64,000 bases of DNA from Niastella yeongjuensis (lineage in GTDB: Bacteria; Bacteroidota; Bacteroidia; Chitinophagales; Chitinophagaceae): positions 682,001 through 746,000 of the forward strand of contig NZ_FOCZ01000001.1 in the NCBI RefSeq assembly GCF_900110245.1, written 5' to 3'. The position numbers were made by a program, and so were the translations under genes. The number at the start of each line of letters is the position of its first letter. Position 1 is the stretch's first letter. Of this stretch, positions 55,999 through 62,062 are shown in pieces. The notes beneath the pieces were generated by a model that was not told the origin of the DNA, searched no databases, and was given only the letters and a program-made list of their open reading frames with translations.

Positions 55999-57399
55999 AT
56001 GTGCTTTATGTTTTCTTCTTTACATTTGAGCATGTTTCGTATACCCACCCGAGCTCGCTCAATATTTTTCCAATTCATTGCTGTATTTCTATTTATTACC
56101 TGGCTTATTCTGCTTTGTATTAAACCAGTTAATTTTTTTCCTGATTCAGACGGCTACCTGGAAACGGCTAACAACCTGGGTGATACGTCTTCCGGCCGGC
56201 CTATATTATTTCCGCTTTTGTTGCTAATAACGAACAAGTTACATCTGAAACTAAGTCTCGTTTGTTACTTTATTGAAATTATAAGCCTGGCGGCTCTCTT
56301 TTGGTTTTGCGGTCCACGCAAAAAATTATTATCGTCAACAAATTTTGCCATACTGATCGTTGTTTTGTTACTGCCCGCTATCTCAAGTTATTGTGGCGCC
56401 TGTTTAACAGAGTCCATTCTTTTTGCGGTAGAGATCTGGATGGTCATTTTTTTATCCTTCCTTTTTTTCCCAAAACAGCCCAATTCGCTGGCAAAGACAA
56501 TTCTGTATTCACTGGTGATCTGTTTACTTGCCATTCTGTTAAAGCCCTGGATAATGGTCTATGTAGTTGGCTGTAGTGTGTTGTTCACTGTGATAGCCTT
56601 GTTCACCAAAGCTTTCCGCTCCGCAAGAACACCAGCGCTCGTTCTGTTAATTGTAACTATCGGATCTTTTATCTTCAGCTACCGGTACAATATGAGCAAA
56701 AGTTCTTCTTCTGCCAATATCGTGTACCTGATGGCTAACTCTGATAAAGCAGATGATTTAAAAGCAAGATTGAAAGAGTCGAAAGATACCACAAGCAAAG
56801 AAGCCCGTTTCATGAGCCTGATGGTTGAAGACATTGAATTGCTTCAGGCCAAATATAACAGCGACCCGTTGATAACGCCAATGGAGGAACTAAAGTTGTT
56901 GAAAGTCAACGACAAAGCTTATACAGATACGATCAATCACGCATTCAAGATAGCATACTTCCAAAGAAAACAAGACATAATCAAACTGATGGGCTTGTCT
57001 GTTGAAAGGTATATACGCGACACTAAGTTTGGTCTTGTCTGTGTTGATTTTTGTTATGGCCCGTCTATTAAAATGCTCAAAAAGAACGGGGTGTATTTTG
57101 CCCTTGCCTTTTCCTTCTTAACCCTTATAACCTGGTTTATCAGGCAGCGTATGAAAACTAAGTTTTCGTTCAGAAAGTATTTGTCTGCCATGGATAAACA
57201 GTTGCTAATTTTTGTTGGCGTACTCCTTCTCAATTCCATCTTTTTTGCACTATTCCTGTGTATTTCAGGTGGCATAGAATTGGGACGTACTGTTTTGCCG
57301 GCAACCCTGTTCCAGTTAGCCGCCATAAGTTATCTTGTCATTAACAGACATAAAACAACGGTGTCTAAACAAGATAATACTCAAATCACCCAACAATAA
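55999..57399 (+). CDS. Polytopic membrane protein, GT-C-like
   Basis: The 466-residue protein has about ten hydrophobic segments. The first extracytoplasmic loop reads [19 protein letters not shown], with an acidic D-x-D like that of GT-C glycosyltransferases, and a long loop between TM segments at about 225-345 holds most of the soluble sequence. The last segments read [21 protein letters not shown]. The GT-C link is from layout only; I recognise no named family. The start could also be the Met at 56032. Its divergent partner, 33 bases away, is an FAD oxidoreductase, which may act on the same glycan. Confidence 0.6.
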   Translation: MCFMFSSLHLSMFRIPTRARSIFFQFIAVFLFITWLILLCIKPVNFFPDSDGYLETANNLGDTSSGRPILFPLLLLITNKLHLKLSLVCYFIEIISLAALFWFCGPRKKLLSSTNFAILIVVLLLPAISSYCGACLTESILFAVEIWMVIFLSFLFFPKQPNSLAKTILYSLVICLLAILLKPWIMVYVVGCSVLFTVIALFTKAFRSARTPALVLLIVTIGSFIFSYRYNMSKSSSSANIVYLMANSDKADDLKARLKESKDTTSKEARFMSLMVEDIELLQAKYNSDPLITPMEELKLLKVNDKAYTDTINHAFKIAYFQRKQDIIKLMGLSVERYIRDTKFGLVCVDFCYGPSIKMLKKNGVYFALAFSFLTLITWFIRQRMKTKFSFRKYLSAMDKQLLIFVGVLLLNSIFFALFLCISGGIELGRTVLPATLFQLAAISYLVINRHKTTVSKQDNTQITQQ

Positions 57400-57417
57400 A
57401 CCAGCTACTTTCACTTA

Positions 57418-57882
57418 TCAGGTCAACTCTTCAAATCCATACCTGGCCATACTCCAGAAGGTATCCAATGCAATGAGGCGTTCTTTCAGGAACGAGATCA
57501 TTGCGGGCCAGTCTTCTTTGCGGTGAATATTTACACCTGTAAACGCTTTGCTTACAGCGCTAACCGTTTTACCCCACTCATCAGTGACCTGTTGCTGCCA
57601 CAGCCAGGCTTCGCTTCCCATTTCATGCTCTAGCATTCCCTTTAGCTCCATTAGCTTTTTGTAATGTGCCGAGCGAAATACTTCATCCTTGTGCGACAAC
57701 ACAATAGCTATGCTCACTTGTTTATGATCTGCTTCCATTTTAAACTGAACACCAGGAATACCGGTTTTGTAATTCAGCCAGCCAACTGCTGTTCCCTCCG
57801 CCGATAATACAGGCCGCATATACCTGCCGAAAGTTGTCCAAAATGCCTGCTTCTGACGCGAAACCTCTTCTTTTGTGTACAT
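57418..57882 (-). CDS. DUF4268 domain protein
   Basis: The 154-residue protein matches the DUF4268 pattern: SRQKQAFWTTFGRYMRPVLSA, WLNYKTGIPGVQFKMEAD, VSIAIVLSHKDEVFR, then WQQQVTDEWGKTVSAVSKAFTG. The domain is found alone or in large nuclease-like proteins, but as a single domain its function is unknown. It has no signal peptide. It converges with the membrane protein gene, 18 bases between stops. Confidence 0.8.
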   Translation of the reverse strand: MYTKEEVSRQKQAFWTTFGRYMRPVLSAEGTAVGWLNYKTGIPGVQFKMEADHKQVSIAIVLSHKDEVFRSAHYKKLMELKGMLEHEMGSEAWLWQQQVTDEWGKTVSAVSKAFTGVNIHRKEDWPAMISFLKERLIALDTFWSMARYGFEELT

Positions 57883-58213
57883 GGCATAAAGCTATTAAAA
57901 AGATATAATGGTCTGGGTTTAAACTATAACGCTACTTGCCAAAGTACCGGTTCATTATTGAGCGGGAAATCTTCCGAAAAGCAGGCAAACTTAATTTGGA
58001 ATCCGCAATGAAGAGGTCTAACTTAGTTTCACCCTGGCTCCCTTATTGCGAACTTACCACATACGCAACCAACCTAACTATGCACAAAACTATCTATCCT
58101 GTGCAGTGCTTATAACGTTGATTGACTCCTCAACCCACCATTTTCGTATCCGTTCATACCGCACCTTATTTAATAAACTTCAACTTATTTATTCATCTCT
58201 AAAATGAAGGTTT
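57883..58213. other. Gap upstream of the OmpA/BON/SH3 operon
   Basis: No gene, repeat or hairpin is recognised in this 331-base gap. It should contain the operon promoter, but no TAnnTTTG box with a well-spaced TTG was found. Confidence 0.5.
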
Positions 58214-59464
58214 ATGTCATTCAACTTATTTGATTCCGTAAGAGGATTTCTGGGCAATGATGTCATTGACAATGCCAGTAATGTTCTAGGTGAGAATGAA
58301 AATAATATGCAGAAAGCAGCGTCGGGAGCAATTCCTGCGGTACTAACCGGCATTTTGGAAAAGGCAGGATCGGGTGATGCAGGAAACCTACTTAGAATGT
58401 CTAAAGAAACATTTAACAGCGGGATGCTTAACAATGTAGGCCGGTTTTTCAGTGACAATAGTTTGCTTTCCAGAGGCGGAGATCTGCTCAAGAGTATTTT
58501 TGGCGACCGCCTAAGCAATGTTACAAACATGATTGCCAGCTATGCAGGCATTAAACCCGGATCAGCAACCGCCCTACTAAGTGCAACTGCTCCCGCAGCC
58601 CTCGGTGCTTTAGGCAGCCATGCTGTATCGACAAACATGAGTACTTCAGGTTTTCTTTCTTTTCTTAACAACCAAAAGGATAACATCCTGAATGCCGTTC
58701 CTTCTGGTTTCAATCTTGCCAGCGCATTGGGATTAAGCAGCCTGGGAGCCATAGGCACCCGATTAACAAGCGCCCTGTCAGGCATTGGCGGATCTATAAA
58801 AAATACCGCCGCCAATATTCCAGGAACTCGTAAAAGAACCAACTGGTTTGTCCCCGCTTTGCTGGCCCTCGCGCTTATTGCTCTTATCTGGCTATTCATG
58901 GGTAGAAGAAATAACAGGAACGAAACTGCGCAATCAGGCATCAATATGCGACCTGACTCAGCCATTGCATCTGCCCCACCTGTGAATCGCCCGGCTACCC
59001 CGGCATCCATAATGGTGCAATTACCCAATGGTACAGAAATCAATGCTTATAAGGGTGGAATAGAAGATCAACTGGTAAAGTTTCTAAACGACCCTTCTAA
59101 AAAAGTCGATAAAAACACCTGGTTCGATTTTGACAATGTGAATTTTGAAACAGGCAGCGCCAACATCATGCCTGAAAGTATGACACAAATAAAAAACATT
59201 GCCGCTATCATGAAAGCGTTTCCGTCTGCGGCGATAAAGATCGGCGGGTATACTGATAAAACAGGTAATGAAAGCAGCAACCTGAAGCTTTCAAAAGCAA
59301 GAGCAGAGGCCGTACATACAGCTTTACAAAATGACGGAGTACCTGCCGCTCAGCTTTCCGGAGCCGAAGGCTATGGATCTAAATTTGCCAAGGCCCCAGC
59401 CGATGCGTCCGATGAAGAAAGAAAAAAAGACAGAAGGATGGCCGTTAATGTTCGCCATAAATAA
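58214..59464 (+). CDS. DUF937-OmpA fusion membrane protein
   Basis: The 416-residue protein begins with a DUF937 region (LFDSVRGFLGNDVID, MQKAASGAIPAVLTGILEKAG, about 1-190). One TM helix follows (VPALLALALIALIWLFM, about 212-230), then a linker, and an OmpA C-like peptidoglycan-binding domain at about 300-416 (FDFDNVNFETGSANIMPESM, IKIGGYTDKTGNESSNLKLSKARAEAV). It should be anchored in the inner membrane with the OmpA domain outside, holding the cell wall. It leads a compact operon with a BON lipoprotein and an SH3 protein, an envelope set likely expressed together. Confidence 0.88.
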   Translation: MSFNLFDSVRGFLGNDVIDNASNVLGENENNMQKAASGAIPAVLTGILEKAGSGDAGNLLRMSKETFNSGMLNNVGRFFSDNSLLSRGGDLLKSIFGDRLSNVTNMIASYAGIKPGSATALLSATAPAALGALGSHAVSTNMSTSGFLSFLNNQKDNILNAVPSGFNLASALGLSSLGAIGTRLTSALSGIGGSIKNTAANIPGTRKRTNWFVPALLALALIALIWLFMGRRNNRNETAQSGINMRPDSAIASAPPVNRPATPASIMVQLPNGTEINAYKGGIEDQLVKFLNDPSKKVDKNTWFDFDNVNFETGSANIMPESMTQIKNIAAIMKAFPSAAIKIGGYTDKTGNESSNLKLSKARAEAVHTALQNDGVPAAQLSGAEGYGSKFAKAPADASDEERKKDRRMAVNVRHK

Positions 59465-59504
59465 TTACCTACTGATGAAAGTTCACCCAGAATAAATTTT
59501 ATGT

Positions 59505-60002
59505 ATGAAAAAGAATAGTTGTCGTGCAGTAATGCTTTTGCTTTTCTTCATCGTTGCATTTTTCATTTCTTCCTGTGGCCCGAAGGACAGCAAAATTCAG
59601 GCAGACGTAGAAACTGCTATCAGAAGTAATCCTTCCACCAATGGTATAGCTGCCAATGTGGAAAAAGGAGTTGTTACCCTTTCGGGTGAATGTAAAGACG
59701 AGGCCAGTAAATCGGCTGTAGAATCGGAAGTAGCCAAAGTAAAAGGAGTGAAACAGGTGGTTAATAATTGCACTGTAATGCCTCCCCCGGCTCAGCCCGC
59801 TCCGGTAACTATTGCCCAGGATGAAACATTGATCAGGAATGTAAACGATGCTGTTAAAGATTACCCCGGCGTTACGGCATCTGTTAAGGACGGTGTTGTT
59901 ACACTCACAGGAAATATTAAACGGTCAAATCTTCAAAAACTGATGATGAGCCTGCAATCGTTAAAACCTAAAAAGATCGACAATCAGCTTACCATTCAAT
60001 AA
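59505..60002 (+). CDS. Lipoprotein with two BON domains
   Basis: The 165-residue protein has a lipoprotein leader (FFIVAFFISSC is the visible type, lipobox near ISSC). Two BON domains follow at about 28-85 (ADVETAIRSNPSTNG, VEKGVVTLSGECKDEASK) and 105-165 (NVNDAVKDYPGVTASVKDGVVTLTGNIKRS). BON domains bind phospholipid or peptidoglycan-related surfaces and occur in osmotic-stress proteins such as OsmY. It probably sits on the outer membrane facing the periplasm. It is 40 bases after the OmpA gene and 15 bases before the SH3 gene. Confidence 0.87.
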   Translation: MKKNSCRAVMLLLFFIVAFFISSCGPKDSKIQADVETAIRSNPSTNGIAANVEKGVVTLSGECKDEASKSAVESEVAKVKGVKQVVNNCTVMPPPAQPAPVTIAQDETLIRNVNDAVKDYPGVTASVKDGVVTLTGNIKRSNLQKLMMSLQSLKPKKIDNQLTIQ

Positions 60003-60009
60003 AAGGAGG
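60003..60009 (+). promoter_or_regulatory. Strong Shine-Dalgarno of the SH3 gene
   Basis: The AAGGAGG before the ATG at 60018 is a full anti-SD match. Bacteroidota mostly lack such sites, so this suggests strong or tuned translation of the last operon gene. Confidence 0.6.
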
Positions 60010-60017
60010 ATGTAATT

Positions 60018-60440
60018 ATGGCACTACAAGACAAATACCAGCAATTGTTGAATACGGCAAAAACTGTTGGCATTGCCAACTTACAGGTCCGTGAACAGGA
60101 TAATGTTCTGTATATTGACGGTGAAGCTCCGAACGGCACAGCAAAAGACAGCTTGTGGGATATTTATGGAAAGCTTGATCCCGATTTTCGATCTGGTGAT
60201 GTGGTTATGAATATAAACGTTTCATCTATGGCTCCTGGTGGTAAAGCAAAGGTAACAACCGATAAATCGAACCTGAATATCAGAAAAGGGCCGGGAACCG
60301 ATCAACCGATAGTTGGTAAAGCAGCGCATCATGAAATTGTTACGTTGGTTAGTAAAACCAATGACCAATGGTGGCTTATCAGAACCGATGCCGGCGAAGA
60401 GGGATATGCTTATGCACAATATCTATCGCCTCAAAGTTGA
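60018..60440 (+). CDS. BON-like/SH3 domain protein
   Basis: The 140-residue protein has no signal peptide. Its first 70 residues (VREQDNVLYIDGEAPNGTA, then IYGKLDPDF, MNINVSS) resemble half of a BON/LysM-linked domain of the YgaU type. The last 60 form a bacterial SH3 domain (NLNIRKGPGTDQPIVGKAA, GYAYAQYLSP). Bacterial SH3 domains often bind cell wall, but without an export signal the protein should be cytoplasmic unless exported another way. It ends the OmpA/BON operon and follows a strong SD. Confidence 0.75.
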   Translation: MALQDKYQQLLNTAKTVGIANLQVREQDNVLYIDGEAPNGTAKDSLWDIYGKLDPDFRSGDVVMNINVSSMAPGGKAKVTTDKSNLNIRKGPGTDQPIVGKAAHHEIVTLVSKTNDQWWLIRTDAGEEGYAYAQYLSPQS

Positions 60441-60460
60441 AAACTTTAAAGCTAATTGTT

Positions 60461-60501
60461 TTAAGGGGATCACCTCTAATGAAGTGATCCCCTTATTTTT
60501 T
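60461..60501 (+). terminator. Terminator of the OmpA/BON/SH3 operon
   Basis: AAGGGGATCAC and GTGATCCCCTT form an 11-base stem followed by ATTTTTTG. It stops plus-strand transcription just before the opposing tRNA array. Confidence 0.85.
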
Positions 60502-60506
60502 GCAAG

Positions 60507-60592
60507 TGGGGCGTGAGGGATTCGAACCCCCTGTGTTTCTAATGTACCAGATTTACAGTCTGGTGTAACTCCACCGTCGTTACCGACGCCCC
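60507..60592 (-). tRNA. tRNA-Tyr (GTA), atypical
   Basis: The anticodon stem CCAGA/TCTGG encloses CTGTAAA, giving anticodon GTA. Acceptor GGGGCGT/ACGCCCC, T-loop TTCGAAT and a long variable arm are present. The usual T8 and A14 are not in place (C8, G9), so the D-arm is unusual. Confidence 0.8.
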
Positions 60593-60599
60593 AGAGATG

Positions 60600-60628
60600 C
60601 CCATCTTCGCCAAGGCTTCGGCGGGTGG
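60600..60628. repeat. REP-like element between tRNAs
   Basis: CTTCGCCAAGGCTTCGGCGG is a copy of the palindromic element seen at 23325-23352 and 60727-60764. Confidence 0.5.
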
Positions 60629-60631
60629 TAG

Positions 60632-60722
60632 CGGAGAGCAAAGGAATCGAACCTTCATCCCGTTGTTAAACGAGAAACATCTTAGCAGGATGTCACAGCA
60701 AACCAGTATCTGACTACTCTCC
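60632..60722 (-). tRNA. tRNA-Ser (GCT)
   Basis: The anticodon arm ACATC-CTGCTAA-GATGT gives GCT. The acceptor is GGAGAGT/GCTCTCC with G73, the T-loop TTCGATT, and a long variable arm (CTCGTT/AACGGG region) fits serine. The D-arm is atypical and lacks T8. Confidence 0.82.
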
Positions 60723-60726
60723 AGAT

Positions 60727-60762
60727 GTAAGCCCGCTTACGCTAAGGCTTCGACGGCGAAGG
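60727..60762. repeat. REP-like element between tRNAs
   Basis: This is a third copy of the palindromic element, with core TTACGCTAAGGCTTCGACGG and a short GGCGAAGG extension. It fills most of the spacer between the two serine tRNA genes. Confidence 0.5.
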
Positions 60763-60849
60763 CGGAAGGTACAGGACTCGAACCTGTAAACGCTGTTACA
60801 CGTACGGCAGTTTTCAAGACTGCTGCATTACCAATTATGCTAACCTTCC
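60763..60849 (-). tRNA. tRNA-Ser (TGA)
   Basis: The anticodon arm GCAGT-CTTGAAA-ACTGC gives TGA. Acceptor GGAAGGT/ACCTTCC, D-stem GCAT/ATGC with GG in the loop, T8, T-loop TTCGAGT, a long variable arm and G73 are all canonical for serine. Confidence 0.9.
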
Positions 60850-60858
60850 AAAATATTG

Positions 60859-60934
60859 AGAGCAGGATGGGAATTAAACCCATATTGAATTGGTTTTGCA
60901 GACCAATCTCTATATCAGTATTGAGTACCTGCTC
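60859..60934 (-). tRNA. tRNA-Cys (GCA), atypical T-loop
   Basis: The anticodon arm TTGGT-CTGCAAA-ACCAA gives GCA. Acceptor GAGCAGG/CCTGCTC with T73 fits cysteine. The T-loop reads TTTAATT instead of TTCRANY, and the D-loop lacks the GG pair. Confidence 0.82.
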
Positions 60935-60973
60935 TTATGTAACGGCACCGGTATTTCCGGTTAGGCATATGAG

Positions 60974-61046
60974 TAACCCCTGTGAGATTCGAACTCACAC
61001 TATACTGTTTCTAAGACAGCAGCCTCTCCCGTTGGGCTAAGGGGCT
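60974..61046 (-). tRNA. tRNA with UAG anticodon, class I
   Basis: Acceptor AGCCCCT/AGGGGTT (one G-T), T8, D-stem GCC/GGC, anticodon arm GCTGT-CTTAGAA-ACAGT, T-arm GTGAG-TTCGAAT-CTCAC and A73 give a complete cloverleaf of 73 bases. The anticodon TAG would read CUA (Leu), but the variable loop has only 5 bases, unlike the long arm of leucine tRNAs. The identity is therefore uncertain. Confidence 0.8.
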
Positions 61047-61054
61047 AAAAACAA

Positions 61055-61087
61055 AAAGCCCTCCAAGTGCTTGACCTGAAGGGCTTT
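61055..61087 (-). terminator. Terminator or attenuator before the tRNA array
   Basis: On the minus strand AAAGCCCTTCAGGT and ACTTGGAGGGCTTT form a 14-base stem with loop CAAGC, followed by TTGTTTTT that ends at the first base of the tRNA at 61046. The GCCCTTCAG of its 5' arm is complementary to CTGAAGGGC in the leader (61151-61143). This allows a competing structure. Confidence 0.75.
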
Positions 61088-61212
61088 AATGCGTTTATAA
61101 AGTTTATTTTTTCTATCAACTTTTGTCCGCATACATATAACTGCCCTTCAGCTCGTAGTAACAACTACTGAGCGACAATGACAGTAAATATGAATTAGTG
61201 CGAATCATGTTG

Positions 61213-61242
61213 CAAAGCTAATGAAAGATTCTAAATAACAAA
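61213..61242 (-). promoter_or_regulatory. Promoter of the tRNA leader
   Basis: On the minus strand TAGCTTTG at 61220-61213 matches TAnnTTTG, and TTTG at 61242-61239 lies 18 bases upstream. Transcription would start near 61207, giving a leader of about 150 bases before the attenuator-like hairpin. Confidence 0.5.
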
Positions 61243-61262
61243 ACACTGTCTGCAATTATTTC

Positions 61263-61492
61263 TTACGGAATAGGCACTAACTGAAAATGGGTATGCAAAT
61301 CACCTACATAATCCCATTGCTTTATCAATGCTCCATTACTTTGGCTGGCACCGGCCACATTCATATAAAGCCCGCTATGACGGGCAATGATCTTATAATA
61401 ACCACTACCTACAGGGATAAGCGCAAACTCATCATTATAAATACTGTCTGCCCCATAGTTGTATTGTTTTACCAATCCGCCCACCCTGGTAA
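61263..61492 (-). pseudogene. C-terminal fragment of a ricin-type lectin domain
   Basis: The frame from about 61484 to 61263 gives a beta-trefoil piece: DEFALIPVGSGYYKII, SGLYMNVAGASQSNGAL and KQWDYVGDLHTHFQLVPI with a QxW-type motif. Only about one and a half repeats remain. Upstream in the same frame is a stop codon; the flanking sequence belongs to another reading frame. It is the 3' end of a once larger secreted lectin-bearing enzyme. Confidence 0.65.
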
Positions 61493-61560
61493 TCGCTCAC
61501 ATAAGTACGGATGGCATGCCCATTGTATGTGTCTTCCCGGTAGCTTCTCCTTTTTGTAAA
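61493..61560 (-). pseudogene. Short fragment resembling a metallophosphoesterase C-terminus
   Basis: In one frame the minus strand reads SYREDTYNGHAIRTYVSDYQ, which resembles the C-terminal part of secreted calcineurin-like phosphoesterases as I remember them. It is bounded by stops and frame changes on both sides. It may belong to the same gene as the ricin fragment, after an internal deletion. Confidence 0.35.
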
Positions 61561-61564
61561 TCAG

Positions 61565-61927
61565 TTAATGCCTCATCGCCGGTAACTGCACGAAAGGGCC
61601 TGCTACAAACGCATCTTCCGTAGCAGCCGCCGTTTTAACTGAGTTGTACAGCTTACCCCATCTGATGAGGTCAAGCCGGCGCTGACCTTCACCATAAAAT
61701 TCTACCGCACGCTCTTTAAATAAATAGCTGGCCATATCTTCTTTGGAAAGATTGGCGGTAAATACACCTGTTGCGCCAAAAGATCTTTTCCTTATTTCAT
61801 TTACTGCCGTCAGGGCCGTAGTGGGGTCATTGTTTTCACTGGCTGATTCTGCCAGCATCAGCCATACATCTGCATACCGGAATACATAAATATCCAGGCC
61901 GCCATCTGCGTCTGCAGCCTGTGACAA
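61565..61927 (-). pseudogene. C-terminal fragment of a SusD/RagB protein
   Basis: The frame reads DIYVFRYADVWLMLAESASE, ALTAVNEIRKRSFGATG and FKERAVEFYGEGQRRLDLIRWGK, the conserved C-terminal core of SusD-type outer-membrane glycan-binding lipoproteins. It breaks off at QLPAMRH before the usual C-terminal end, and upstream of about 61927 the frame no longer resembles SusD. No SusC partner is present. It is the remnant of a glycan-uptake locus. Confidence 0.75.
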
Positions 61928-62029
61928 CCGCAGGACCGCCCATGGTTAACCGGCTAACATTACCAACATAAGTAACGTTCTTGGTTAAAATATAATCAAC
62001 ACCACCAATTGGTAATGATATAGTAAATA

Positions 62030-62060
62030 AAACAAGGCTTCCAAAAAGGAAGCCTTGTTT
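62030..62060. terminator. Bidirectional terminator of the EF-G gene
   Basis: AAACAAGGCTTCC and GGAAGCCTTGTTT form a 13-base stem around AAAAA, with T-rich tails on both strands, 2 bases beyond the EF-G stop. Confidence 0.85.
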
Positions 62061-62062
62061 TA

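Noticed and set aside
60974-61046. Amber suppressor tRNA
   Set aside because: The CTA triplet appears only on the plus strand; the real tRNA is on the minus strand and its anticodon is UAG, which reads CUA.
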